A stretch of DNA of 64,000 bases from Laguncularia racemosa (taxonomy: Eukaryota > Streptophyta > Magnoliopsida > Myrtales > Combretaceae), in the NCBI GenBank assembly GCA_037954665.1, contig JBBMOL010000047.1, positions 744,001-808,000 of the forward strand, written 5' to 3'. Of this stretch, positions 1-10,239 are shown one piece after another. Position numbers and translations under genes: made by a program. Each line of letters opens with the position of its first letter. The first letter of the stretch is position 1. The notes beneath the pieces were generated by a model. It saw only the letters and a program-made list of their open reading frames with translations, had not been told where the DNA came from and did not search any database.

Positions 1-392
1 TAGGAACAATGAGGACATTGTCCAATTTAAGTGTGGGGAAGGGATTATAAATGTAGAAGTATAATGATTGCACACATCATGAGCTTACAAATCCCATGCT
101 TTATTTATGTCCTTAAGTGTTTTCAATGAAATCCTGAAATTGAATTAGATTGGTGCCCTACTCGCCAATTGTTGTGACTAGTTTACATAGTTAAAATTTA
201 AGAGTAAAATCTCTAGAGAACGGGGTTTACCCTATGTTGAGCCTTTGAACTTGAGATTGAGTCCTTAAGTTGAAAAAACAAGCAAGTTTACTTCAAGGAA
301 AAATTGGTTGGGATAAATCTCTATTGAAATTTCTTTGAGAATACCTTAACACCTAGTGAAAGAGGTAAAAGAAATATTTTACTTAGTGATCC

Positions 393-437
<45 letters not shown>

Positions 438-1010
438 TTTACTCCAATAACTCAGGAAAGTGAGTTAAGAGTATCCAATCTTAAATGTTAGTGTGAGGAA
501 GAGTTCGTAGGGGTCCCTTTAAAACCTGGTCACTTAGGCGATGAGCCCAGGATGTGCCGACTCAATGAACTCACAATAACGAGAAGGGCGGAAAGGCAAA
601 AATTTAGTACCTTAATGAAAGTCAGGTTGACATGGGCGAGCTTTGGTCCCTCAGAAGAGTGAAGTCTCACTCCGCTGCCAATCAAGGCAAATAAAACATA
701 AAAAAAAAAAAAAGGGGAGAAATTCTAGGAAAAAATGGATACCATATGCTTTCACTCCTTGTTATCTTGTTTAGAGAAGTAAAATTGAGGGAGATGATAC
801 TTGCTAATAACCAATGAAGTTTAAATGAATGTTTTTCCTTATGGACTAAGTATTTGTTTTCTATTGTTAAACACTGGGATTAAAAATCTGTTGTATTTAG
901 ATTAACTACTAAATTTCAACTAGATATACTAGTTACAAATTTCAGTATGGTCAGAACAATGGGCACCAGAAGTTCAATGATGGATTTCTCTTGTTTAAAT
1001 CAATTATTTT

Positions 1011-1046
1011 GCTTGAGGACAAGCAAAAGTTCAAGTGTGGGGATGT
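1011..1046 (+). promoter_or_regulatory. Polypurine tract region of E1
   Basis: The stretch with gcttgaggacaagc followed by aagtgtgggga directly precedes the LTR start TGATAAG. The same block precedes the 3' LTRs of E5 (about 33955-33994) and E7 (28987-29024). It is the plus-strand primer region typical of Athila elements. Confidence 0.75.
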
Positions 1047-2598
1047 TGATAAGATCACATTATACTTATATTTTCTTTTGGACTTATATTAAATTTATTT
1101 TAATATTATAAGAAAATATAAAGAAATGATACTTAATGGTATTTATTGTGAAAATACAGGTTTTGAGGACCCAAAAGTAAATTACAAGTTAATTGGAGGA
1201 GTTTTTCACAAAATTTAAGAAGTGAGCGAAGGATTGCACTGAAGGCCGCCGTCCTTGGGCCGGCCTACATTCAAGGCCGCCGGCCTTGAGCCGGCCTTGA
1301 GCCGGCCTTTAAACCGGCCTCAAAAAGAAGAAAAGCCGCCGGCCTTTAAACCGGCCTTGAGCCGGCCTTCATTACTCCCCGGATATCCATTGCAAGAATC
1401 TATCCAAAATCATATCTTAATTAATTTGCTGACTCAAATCCTCATCAGATCCACCTCATCCCCCTCCTCTTTGGATCTATAAATAGACCCCTTGTGTGAA
1501 CCTTGGAAGCATCCCTTTTTGTTGGAGAATCCATCCTTTCTTTTGTTTAGAATTCTTTTTCTTCTTCTTTGTTCTAGCCTCATTAGAATTTCCTTAGGTA
1601 CTTTAGATTTTTCCAAAGTTTAGTTTGAAGAAAGAATGTCATTTTGTTGAAGTTTGCTTTCAATTGAAGAATTCAAGGAGTCATTTTGGAAGATTGAAGC
1701 TCTTGAAGATTATAGCAATTGTTCCATTTACTTTATTTTCTTTTATGCCATTTATTAGTTTAATCTTGTTGTTTAATATGAATTCCATTGCATCTATTTA
1801 TTTCAATTGTTTTTATGCAATTCATACTATAATGTTCTAAATCATCCTTGTGGGAAATTGGATGAAACCCTAGAATGTTAAAAGGATAATTGTAGCCATG
1901 TTATATGATTAGGAATTATTAGGATTATTCATGATTGCAATTCCTTTGATTTCAATTATAATTGGTCTTTCATTATAATTGTTAGAAATCCTTTTGATAC
2001 GGGAGTTGATGAGGATTTGTTAGGAATTCTTAATTAGATTAATTGTCAATACGGGAGTTGCGATAATTGGTTTAATTAGAGTCTATGGAGGGCACAATGC
2101 AATGTTTCTTGTTAATTAATCACTAAGGGATTAGGGTTAATTGATTTAGGGCATTAGTTGTTTGTAGCATCGGGAGGTGTATGAACATAATTTTGATTCC
2201 TTGGTTAATTGGAGACGCGGAAGCCGACTAATTAATTTAAGGTCAACATCCCTAAAAAGGATTTTCTAAACTCACTTGAATAAACTTATAACCACAAGTT
2301 GATATAACATGGTAGCAATTAGATTAACAAATCTAGGGTGAATTCTAATTTCCCTTGTTCATAATTGATAGATTCTTCATAAAATTTTCCTTGTTGCTTT
2401 AAGTTAAATTTTTAGATTAGACATTTCAAAACCCCTTTTTAATCACCTAGATATTGATAAGAATTGCCATAGATCTAGTACTCTATTGGTTCCTCGAGGG
2501 ATCGACAACCTTACTTTTCACCACTTTATTACTTGATACGACCAGTGCACTTGCTGCAATTTACGCTCCCATTTTATATATACGTTCTGAGCGTATCA
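1047..2598 (+). repeat. E1 3' LTR (1552 bp)
   Basis: It starts TGATAAGATC and ends GAGCGTATCA, giving short inverted ends (TGATA..TATCA). A GC-rich GGCCGGC cluster lies at 1241-1369 and a TATA box (tataaatag) at 1478-1486. The rest is AT-rich and non-coding. The 3' third resembles the E4 LTR (shared gaattctaatttcc-like and cctcgagggatcgac-like segments), so E1 and E4 are the same Athila family. Confidence 0.85.
1241..1369 (+). repeat. GGCCGGC palindrome cluster in E1 U3
   Basis: About eight copies of GGCC(G/T)GCC or CCGGCCTT-like palindromic words fall in 129 bp, about 110 bp upstream of the TATA box at 1478. The stretch is far more GC-rich than its surroundings. It contains GCCGCC cores like the plant GCC-box, but no function can be shown from sequence. 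Confidence 0.7.
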
Positions 2599-2665
2599 TT
2601 AGGGGAGGCCACAGTGGATGATAGACCATTATATGTGTTGCAGATGAGATATATCTTAGAGATGG
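2599..2665 (+). pseudogene. E2 pol fragment, left of the E3 insertion
   Basis: A 67-bp coding remnant lies between the E1 LTR and E3. It reads open in one frame and continues in the same frame at 9450 when E3 and one copy of the target duplication are removed. The part after E3 resembles the linker just before reverse transcriptase in gypsy pol. The fragment is therefore pre-RT pol of an older CRM-like element, E2. Confidence 0.6.
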
Positions 2666-3413
2666 TGTTATGGAAGAGCCACTGTCCCAAGTTCAAGGGC
2701 TGAATCAAGAAGAAAGTCAAGTGTCTGAAGCTGAAGTTCAAAGGGATTCAAGTCCAATAAGCCTACCTCAAAGACCAATCACAAGACCCCGAGCTAAGAA
2801 GCTGCAACAAATCCTAATTTCTCATGTACAGGGTTTGATAAACATCACAAGTGAGAAGCTTCAAGGAATCCAAAGCTTCGGGGCAAGGGATGATCAAAGG
2901 GAACTTAATGTGATGGAAATCAAGTGGGAAGAACCGGTCCAAGATCAAGGCTGCCGGCCTTGAAGCCGGTTTTGAAAGGCTGTTGGCCTTGAAGCTGGCC
3001 TTTAAATATACGCCGCCAGCCATCTTTTAATTACGTTGTATTTTTCCTTATTTCGCGAATTACGATGTATTGCTCGGATGTCTTCATATATATACCGAGA
3101 TAAGATGATGTAAAGGGGAGTTTTTGTTCATCTTTGAAATACCAGAAAGCTTCTCGCTTCAATTCCTTGCTTTCTTGATTGAATGCATGCTAAGAAACTT
3201 TCAGGAGAGAGTTGATCGATCTTTTCCTGTGGAGAGTTTCGAGGTTAGGGCTTGATTAGTTCTAGCTTGTTCATCGATCAAACTAAGAAAACCTAAATCT
3301 AAACTATCTTAGGGTTTGATTCCAATTAGATCCGTGGGTTTTCGTGTTGTTGTTGTGGGGGTCCGTAATAGCTAAAGGGGTTCTCAAGCGCAACTGCGGT
3401 GGTTCCGGTATCA
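2666..3413 (+). repeat. E3 5' LTR
   Basis: It starts TGTTATGGAAGAGCC and ends GGTTCCGGTATCA, and pairs with 8704-9449. A GCCGGCC-type palindrome cluster lies at about 2949-3022, followed by a TATA-like tatatata at about 3087-3096. The first 300 bp encode the end of pol in the 3' copy (RPITR.RAK motif), and the same reading frame is still visible here at 2670-2963. Confidence 0.93.
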
Positions 3414-3415
3414 TT

Positions 3416-3433
3416 TGGTATTAGAGCTTTGGC
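3416..3433 (+). promoter_or_regulatory. E3 primer-binding site (initiator Met tRNA)
   Basis: tggtattagagctttggc starts two bases after the 5' LTR. It matches the complement of the plant initiator tRNA-Met 3' end (TGGTATCAGAGC...) with a C-to-T change. This is the usual primer for gypsy chromoviruses. Confidence 0.85.
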
Positions 3434-3961
3434 TCTAGATCAGGTCATATCTTTTGTTGATCTTTGTTCGACTTTTAATTTTATCTTCGTTTAATATATA
3501 AAGTTGTGTTCTTTACATGTTCTATTGTGTTTCTCTCATCAAGTTGTGACCTTTCCATCATTCTAGGGTTTGTCCGTCAAGAAAAGAAAAGAAAATTGTA
3601 TTAAAAAATAAAAAGATATATATATTGATTGATTGATAGGGTTCTTGAATTTGTGGTTTTTGTTGGATCCTAACTTTGTGAAAACACCAAATACTCCAGA
3701 ATTATAGTGTAAATTCATCAAGGGATATTGGGAAACACTAATTGTGTCTGTGTCATACACTTCTCTTTTGATTATTTCTAGGTGTGATTTGATTAAGAAC
3801 ATCGAGGAGCAAGCTTAAGAGGTGTGAGGAACACCTGTGAGACCTGATTTGATTGTGTGACACACGAGAGTACAACCCCATCAGTTGAGTGTAAACACGA
3901 CAGGGCGTGCTTGTTAGGAAACTGAAATTTTAATTAACGTTTGTTAGTTTTGCAGGATAAG
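3434..3961 (+). other. E3 leader (5' untranslated)
   Basis: About 530 bp with no coding pattern. It ends in a pyrimidine-rich stretch with ttttgcag at about 3949-3956, only six bases before the gag ATG. That is a good match to a plant 3' splice site, and a similar site precedes gag in E2 and E12. Confidence 0.6.
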
Positions 3962-5279
3962 ATGTTTGGTAAAGGTGTTGGTGTGAGTAAGGAGGAGAGA
4001 ACTATGGATGTGAAACTGTTGAAGGAGGCTCAACAATCAGAGTTTAGGTGTATGACTCAAGCATTGATAGAGATGAGAGAGTCTATGGAGCGAATGAACT
4101 TGAGGTTATAGGCAGTTAAAAATAGGGAGCCTAGTGCTAGAGAGGGGCATAGAGGAGGTAGGATTCCTATTTCATAGACAGTTGATGTGGATGATGATAG
4201 TGACTATCCGGAGGAAGAGTATGAAGATAGTACAGTGTTGGATGTCAATAGGGGCCGAAGAGGTGGTAGAGGAATAGGAAGAGGAGTAGGAGCTGGTAGA
4301 GGAAGAGCAAGAACACATGAGCGTTACACTGCTGGTAGAAGTAGAGGGAATGATGATTTTGTAGATCGAGGATTAGGTGGAATTAAAATGGAACTTCCCA
4401 TTTTTCATGGTAAGTCTGATCCAGAGGCTTATTTGCAGTGGGAGAAGAAGGTAGAGCTGATCTTTGATTGTCACCAATGTCGTGAGGAGAGAAAAGTGAA
4501 GTTGGCTGTAACCTAGTTTCAAGATTATGCTATCTCTTGGTGGGATCAACTGGTGACCAGCAGAAGGAGGAACATAGAGTATCCTATAGATAGCTAGCAT
4601 GATCTTAAGGCTGTGATGAGAAAGCGATTTGTTCCCAAGTACTATCACAGGGAACTCATGCAAAGGTTGCAAATGTTGAGACAAGGTAGTAGGAGTGTGG
4701 AGGACTACTATAAGGAGATGGAGATGATCATGACTAGGACTGATGTGGATGAGGAAGAGGAGGCCACCATGGCACGATTCTTGGGTGGTTTAAACAAAGA
4801 AATTGCTGATAGGGTAGAATTGCAACATTATGTGGAGTTGGAGGATATGGTGCATCTAACTATCAAAATTGAGAGACAACTCCAGGGAAAAGGTCCATAC
4901 AGGTATGTTTCCAAACCTTCTTTCAGTTCTCATTTTGCATGGAAGGGTTATGGAAAGTTTGATTTTAAGGGAAGTAAGCCTACTATTGATGTTGCAAAGG
5001 GAAGGTAGTTAGGGTTTCACCTGAGAAACCTAAGGAGGCTGAACCCAAGGGCAGGAACAGGGATATTAAATGCTGGACGTGTCAGGGTGTAGGGCACATT
5101 AGCAAGGATTGCCTTAATAAGAGAACAATGGTGATAAGAAATGGAGAAATTGTGACAGATGATGAGGGAGATGATAATGAGAGTGCAGATGATGACATGC
5201 CCGAGCTGGAGGCTTGTAGTGATGCTGGTAGTGTTGAGGAGGCTGTGAGAGGAGACCTAGTTGTAGCTAGGCGTGCAAT
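3962..5279 (+). pseudogene. gag: E3 gag (capsid/nucleocapsid), broken
   Basis: The start ATG at 3962 begins MFGKGVGVSKEER. One frame runs to 5008 but holds stops near 4108, 4174, 4514 and 4598. An Arg/Gly-rich stretch (4243-4350) precedes the gypsy gag domain, with a PIFHGKSDPEAYLQWEKKVE-type motif from about 4394 and RKRFVPKYYHREL..RQGSRSVEDYYKEME at about 4616-4720. A frameshift near 5000 moves the frame to a CCHC zinc knuckle (C-X2-C-X4-H-X4-C, 5071-5112), followed by an acidic tail. Gag forms the particle and binds RNA. The stops make the copy non-functional. Confidence 0.9.
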
Positions 5280-5320
5280 GAGGCTGTGAGAGGAGACCTA
5301 TTTGTAGCTAGGCGTGCAAT
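5239..5320 (+). repeat. 41-bp tandem duplication at the E3 gag-PR junction
   Basis: 5239-5279 and 5280-5320 are the same 41 bases with one mismatch (ag versus tt context near position 21). Because 41 is not a multiple of three, the duplication shifts the gag-PR frame exactly from the zinc-knuckle frame to the protease frame. It is a clean single-event cause of one of the frameshifts. Confidence 0.92.
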
Positions 5321-6214
5321 GAGTACCCAACTAAAGGAGGATGGTCCTGAGGAACAGAGAGAGAATCTGTTTCATACTAGATGCCATGTCCAAGCAAAGG
5401 CATGTAGTGTGATTGTTAATGGAGGGAGTTGTACTAATGTGGTGAGTACACTCTTGGTTAACAGGTTGGGATTGCCTACTATACCACATCCAAGGCCATA
5501 CAAACTTTAGTGGCTTAGTGACTGTGGAGAGATTAAGGTGAACAGGCAAGTCCTCATTTCTTTTTCCATTGGCAAATACTGTGATGAGGTGCTCTGTGAT
5601 GTTGTTCCTATGCATGCTGGTGACATCTTGTTAGGTAGACCTTGGCAGTTTGATAGGAAAACCTTGCATGATGGATATCTCAACAGGTATTCTTTTACTA
5701 AGGATGGCAGGAAAACCATTTTGGCACCACTGTCCTCTAAAGAAGTGTATGAGGACCAATGTAAATTGGAGAGGCTGAGAGTGGAGGCCGAAAGCAAAGA
5801 GAAGGAGAGTAGAAAGAGCACTTCAGAAGGAGAGAAAAACAAGAGTAAAAATCAAAAGAGTGGAAAAATTGAGAAGAGTGAAAAGAAAGAGGGGAGTGAA
5901 AAACAAGACAACAATCGGCCAGGAGAGAAAAAGAGTAAAAATGTGAGCTTGATTGCTAGGTCCAATGAGGTTAGGAATGCTTTGAGTGCCAGTAGACCTA
6001 TATTTGTACTTCTGTACAAAGGGGCTTGCTTGGCCACTAATGACATTAACCCATGTTTGCTTAGTGTGTTTTCTGATTTGTTGCAGGATTTTGGAGATGT
6101 ATTTCCAGAGGAGTTGCCCAGTGGACTTCCACTAGTCAGGGGCATAGAGCATCAGATTGACTTCATTCCTGGAGCTGCTATACCCAACCGACCTGCATAC
6201 AGAACTAACCTAGT
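5286..6214 (+). pseudogene. E3 protease and charged linker, broken
   Basis: The aspartic protease of the pol polyprotein lies here. The active-site region reads IVNGGSCTNVVS at about 5409-5444, where E12 has DGG and E6/E10 have DSG, so the catalytic Asp codon is now Asn. The ILLGRPWQFDRK signature of gypsy proteases follows at about 5622-5660. A stop interrupts it at 5508-5510. A Lys/Glu/Ser-rich linker (5770-5945) and a pre-RT segment (DFGDVFPEELPSGLP, HQIDFIPGAAIPNRPAY) complete the frame. A frameshift near 6205-6215 separates it from RT. Confidence 0.88.
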
Positions 6215-7442
6215 GAAGCCAAGGAGATCCAGAAACAAGTTGAAGAATTGCTGGAGAAAGGGTATGTAAGAGAGAGTCTGAGTCCCTGTTCAGTTCCTGT
6301 GATTCTAGTGCCTAAGAAGGATGGGGCTTGGAGGATGTGTGTAGACTGCAGAGCCATCAACAAAATCACTGTAAAGTATCATCACCCTATTCCTAGGTTA
6401 GTGACATGTTAGATGAATTGTATGGTTCTTGCTTGTTTACAAAAATTGATCTGAAATCTGGTTATTATCAGATACGCATGAAAGTAGGAGATGAATGGAA
6501 GACTGCATTTAAGACTAAATTTGGTTTGTATGAATGGCTTGTCATGCCTTTTGGTCTTACTAATGCACTTAGTACTTTTATGTGACTGATGAATCATGTG
6601 CTGCGTGAGTACTTGGTAAATTTGTTGTGGTATATTTTGATGATATCTTGATTTACTTTAAGTCTCTGGATGATCATGTTATGCATGTGAGTTTGGTGTT
6701 AACAAAACTGAGAGAGAAAAAGCTGTTTGCAAATCTTAAGAAGTGTAGTTTCTACATGGATAGGGTTAATTTTCTAGGATTTATTGTGTCTAGTCAAGGA
6801 GTAGAGGTTGATGAAGAGAAGGTGAAAGCCATTAAGGAGTGGCCTAGACCTAAGACTACTAGTGAGGTGAGGAGTTTTCATGGACTTGCTGGTTTCCATA
6901 GGAGGTTCATTAGAGATTTTAGCACAATAGCCGCACCTTTGAATGAACTTGTGAAAAAGAATGTTAGTTTTACTTGGGGTGATGCACAAGAACATGCTTT
7001 CAATGAACTTAAGAATAAATTGTGTAATGCACCATTGCTTGCTTTGCCTGATTTTGATAAAACTTTTGAGATTGAGTGTGATGCTAGTGGCATAGGGATT
7101 AGAGCTGTATTGATGCAGGATCACAGGCCACTAATGTATTTTAGTGAAAAATTGAGTGGGGCAGCATTGAAGTACCCAACATATGATAAGGAGCTGTATG
7201 CCTTAGTACGCTCACTGCAGACTTGGCAACATTATCTATGGCCTAAAGAGTTTGTTATACACACAGACCATGAGAGCCTGAAACATCTAAAAGGCCAAGA
7301 TAAGCTGAATAGGAGACATGCCAAATGGGTGGAATTCATTGAGACCTTCCCTTATGTGATCAGGTACAAGTAGGGTAAGGAGAACATTGTTGCTAATGCG
7401 CTGTCAAGAAGGTACACTTTACTTAACCCTCTTAGTACATCT
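6215..7442 (+). pseudogene. E3 reverse transcriptase and RNase H, broken
   Basis: RT motifs occur in order across several frames: VILVPKKDGAWRMCVDCRAI (about 6299-6358), TKIDLKSGYYQIRM (about 6440-6480), GLYEWLVMPFGLTNA, and the catalytic loop VYFDDILIY (about 6629-6655). Single-base losses near 6400 and 6617, and an in-frame stop just before the catalytic loop, break it. From 6627 one frame covers the RT thumb and RNase H (FEIECDASGIGIRAVL, YDKELYALV, HTDHESLKHL) to a stop at 7371, then reads on to SRRY. This is the only RT-RNase H in the window close to full length, so it is the nearest to a donor for the RT-less elements. Confidence 0.92.
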
Positions 7443-8766
7443 TTGTTAGGATTTGAGTTGGTGAAGGAGCTGTACCAACATGATGTTGATTTTTCTGAGA
7501 TTTTTGCTGCTTGTATTGACGAGAATGGGATGAATGATTATTATGTGTTTGATGGATTCTTGTTCAAGAAAAGTAAGTTGTGTATTCCTAGAGGTTCTGT
7601 GAGGGAATTACTAGTTAAGGAAGCATATAGAGGGGGCTTAATGGGGCATTTTGGGGTAGACAGGACCTATGATATGCTGACTCAACATTTTTTATTGGCC
7701 TGGCATGAGACATGATGTACATAAAGTTTGTCAACACAGTATCACATGTAGAGAGGCAAAATCTAAATTGAAACCACATGGACTGTATACACCACTGCCT
7801 GTTCCTGATGAACCTTGGACTGCTGTGTCTATGGATTTTGTGCTTGGATTACCTAGGACTAGGAAGGGTAGTGATAGCATCTTTGTTGTGGTTGATAGGT
7901 TTAGTAAAATGGCTCATTTCATTCCTTGTCATAAAACTGATGATGCTATATACATTGCTGATTTGTTCTTTAGAGAGGTAGTATGTTTGCACGGCATACC
8001 TAGGAGCATTGTTAGTGATTGAGATGTAAAATTTTTGAGTCATTTTTGGAGAGTATTGTGGGGAAAGTTGGGAACTAGACTGATGTTTTCGACTACCTGT
8101 CACCCACAAACTGATGGGCAAACTAAGGTGGTTAACAGGACTTTAATTCAGTTGTTGAGGGCAATCATAGAGAAGAACATTAGGACTTGGGAGGATTGCC
8201 TACCATTTGTGGAGTTTGCATATAATAGGGCTGTACATAGCACTACTCATTGTTCACCATTTGAGATTGTGTATGGTTTTAATCCACTGACTCTTATTGA
8301 TTTATTGCCATTGCCACCTAACAAGTTTGTGAGTTTTGATGTTGATTCTAAGGCAAATTTCGTGAGAAAGCTACATGCACAGGTAAAGAGTAGGATTGAG
8401 AAACAAAATGCTAAGGTAGCTTCAAGGGTGAACAAGGGCAAGAGACCCATGATTTTTCAGCCTGGAGATTGGGTTTGGGTGCATTTTCGCAAGGAGAGGT
8501 TTCCATTACAGAGGAAATCCAAGTTGAACCCTAGGGGCGACGGTCCATTTCAGATACTTGAGAGAATCAATGACAACGCCTACAAAGTTGACTTACCAGG
8601 TGAGTATAACGTTAGTGCCACTTTTAATGTCGCTGACCTGAGTCCTTTTGATGTAGGTGATGCTTTTGATTCGAGGACGAATCCTTTTGAGGAGAGGGGG
8701 GAATGTTATGGAAGAGCCACTATCCCAAGTTTAGGGGCTGAATCAAGAAGAAAGTCAAGTGTCTGA
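7443..8766 (+). pseudogene. E3 integrase and pol C-terminal tail, broken
   Basis: The zinc-binding N-domain (GLMGHFG..C..C) is followed by a frameshift at a T run near 7692. The catalytic core runs from about 7800 with SMDFVLGLPR (first Asp) and IVSD (second Asp). The third acidic residue is changed: the usual QTEVVNRT reads QTKVVNRT at about 8120. A CGA-to-TGA stop lies at 8020. The C-terminal GDWVWVHFRKERFP..RGDGPF..NDNAYKVDLP block (about 8464-8610) is intact, and the frame crosses into the 3' LTR to 8766. No classical chromodomain is seen. Confidence 0.9.
8689..8703 (+). promoter_or_regulatory. E3 polypurine tract
   Basis: gaggagaggggggaa lies directly against the 3' LTR start TGTTATGG. 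It is the expected plus-strand primer. Confidence 0.85.
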
Positions 8767-9449
8767 AGTTGAAGTTCAAAGGGATTCAAGTCCAATAAAC
8801 CTACCTTAAGGACCAATCAAGATCCTGAGCTAAGAAGCTGCAACAAATCCTAATTTCTCATGTACAAGGTTTGATAAACATCACAAGTGAGAAGCTTCAA
8901 GGAATCCAAAGCTTCAGGGAAAGGGATGATCAAAGGGAACTTAATGTGATGGAAATCAAGTGGGAAGAATTGGTCCAGGATCAAGGCTGCCAGCTTTGAA
9001 GCCGGTTTTGAAAGGCTGCCGGCCTTGAAGCCGGCCTTTGAATATACGCCGCCGGCCATCTTTTAATTACGTTGTATTTTTCCTTATTTTACGAATTACG
9101 ATGTATTTCTCGGATGTCTTCATATATATACCGAGATAAGACGATGTAAAGGGGAGTTTTTGTTCATCTTTGAAATACTAGAAAGCTTGTCGCTTCAATT
9201 CCTTGCGTTCTTGATTGAATGCATGCTAAGAAACTTTCAGGAGAGAGTTGATCGATCTTTTCCTGTGGAGAGTTTCAAGGTTAGGGCTTGATTAGTTCTA
9301 GCTTATTCATCGATCAGACTAAGAAAACCTAAATCTAAACTATCTTAGGGTTTGATTCCAATTAGATCCGTGGGTTTTCGTGTTGTTGTTGTGGGGGTCT
9401 GTAGTAGCCAAAGGGGTTCTCAAGCGCAACTGCGGTGGTTCCGGTATCA
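8704..9449 (+). repeat. E3 3' LTR
   Basis: It pairs with 2666-3413, starting TGTTATGGAAG and ending CCGGTATCA. It is followed at 9450-9454 by GATGG, the second copy of the target duplication. Its GCCGGCC cluster is at about 8985-9055. Confidence 0.93.
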
Positions 9450-9602
9450 GATGGAGGGGCGAGAGCAACTACCCCCTATGGTATCTCAAGTACTGGGAGA
9501 TTACAATGATATTTTTACAGATAACTTGTTAAAAGGATACAAAGTCTCTGCTGCATTTGACCTATCATATTTGAGGACAAATCTTCTTAAGGCCCGAGGA
9601 GA
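9450..9602 (+). pseudogene. E2 pol remnant: pre-RT linker fused to pol tail
   Basis: It continues the 2599-2665 frame. A pre-RT linker (VSQVLGDYNDIF) runs almost directly into the pol C-terminal pattern (KVSAAFDLSYLRTNLLKARG), which normally lies several hundred residues later. RT, RNase H and integrase are therefore missing from E2, and the deletion is older than the E3 insertion. The tail continues into the next LTR as TRLITRARAKGLQ. Confidence 0.75.
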
Positions 9603-10219
9603 TGATAGGAATCAAAATCCTACAAGACTTATCACTAGGGCAAGAGCTAAAGGGTTACAAAATTTGGCGATGAGCGTCCTCTTTGAACAATCCGACCTGA
9701 AAAGTATTTGTATAATAACTTTTTTTCTATTACTTATTTGTTGTGCATTCCAGCAAGTATACTTGTCGGTTTTTACAGGGCGATGGATAAACTCACTATA
9801 GCTCAGCTTGTGAGTTATTCATGGACCTACATAAACCAAAGAAGAACTGGTCCAAGAAATTATTCAATTGAAGTGAAGAATCAGCCACTTGAAGTGTCCA
9901 CTTGATTTTTGTTATGTTTTGTGGTGAGAGTATAAATAGCCGTCAAGGACTCCATTGTAAAAGACTTTTGATTGATTTAGAATTACAATACTCTTCTTCT
10001 GTTCTTGAAGAATTTGAACTCATCAGAATTGTTTTGTGGCGTTTATACTAGTACTTATCAATTGGTATTCCATCTCGATTGTGGCGTATACATCATACCA
10101 AGGTTCTTGCTTCTCTATAAGCAACGGGTCGCAGTTTCCCTTCGTTTGTGATCGATCGACAACTGTTTGAGTTTCAAATTGATCTCAGGTTTCGGCACAG
10201 GTTGATGGAGTTTGTATCA
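9603..10219 (+). repeat. E2 LTR, flanked by pol on the left and a primer site on the right
   Basis: It starts TGATAGGAATCAAAATCC after a gaggaga purine tract and ends GAGTTTGTATCA. Its first 100 bases match the start of solo LTR E13. The left flank is the 3' end of an internal region, while the right flank is a primer-binding site and leader. The LTR is thus shared between two internal regions, as in a tandem or LTR-LTR recombinant. It is 617 bp long against 902 bp for E13. Confidence 0.8.
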
Positions 10220-10221
10220 TT

Positions 10222-10239
10222 TGGTATCAGAGCAATTAG
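10222..10239 (+). promoter_or_regulatory. E2 primer-binding site (initiator Met tRNA)
   Basis: tggtatcagagcaattag lies two bases after the LTR. The first 12 bases fit the initiator tRNA-Met complement perfectly. Confidence 0.85.

Larger units (their letters stand above)
1..2598 (+). mobile_element. E1: Athila-like LTR retrotransposon, 3' end only
   Basis: This is the 3' part of a Ty3/gypsy Athila element whose gag-pol lies left of the window. The internal part (1-1046) has no usable ORF. It has the non-coding style of Athila 3' regions: an 'aggacattgtccaatttaag' block near the start, a 36-base A run at about 398-433, and a 'gatgagcccaggatg' block near 540 that recurs in E4 at about 15575-15720. 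It ends in a polypurine block followed by a 1.55 kb LTR. The element was inserted in E2, whose coding sequence resumes directly after 2598. The other target-site copy would be off-window, so the duplication cannot be checked. Confidence 0.85.
2666..9449 (+). mobile_element. E3: complete CRM-like Ty3/gypsy element (6784 bp)
   Basis: This is the only element here with the full order LTR-PBS-gag-PR-RT-RNaseH-INT-PPT-LTR. LTRs of 748 and 746 bp bound it, and the 5-bp target duplication GATGG is exact at 2661-2665 and 9450-9454. By eye the LTRs differ at a few per cent of sites, mostly transitions, so it is fairly young. The coding region is nevertheless dead: several stops, at least five frameshifts and a 41-bp tandem duplication. 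CRM-like assignment rests on the initiator-Met primer site, the GGSCTNV protease signature, an integrase tail without a classical chromodomain, and an ORF that runs into the 3' LTR. Confidence 0.93.

Noticed and set aside
398..433. Poly-A run as a retroposon (SINE/LINE) tail
   Set aside because: It lies inside the Athila 3' region, with matching sequence on both sides in E4, and no target duplication or SINE-like body is seen.
4187..4516. Arg/Gly-rich 109-codon protein as a stand-alone RNA-binding protein
   Set aside because: It is in frame with the E3 gag start at 3962 and continues into the gag domain. The RGG stretch is the gag N-terminal linker.
10222..10239. tRNA gene fragments suggested by tggtatcagagc
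   Set aside because: They sit two or three bases from LTR ends and are primer-binding sites. No cloverleaf can be formed around them.
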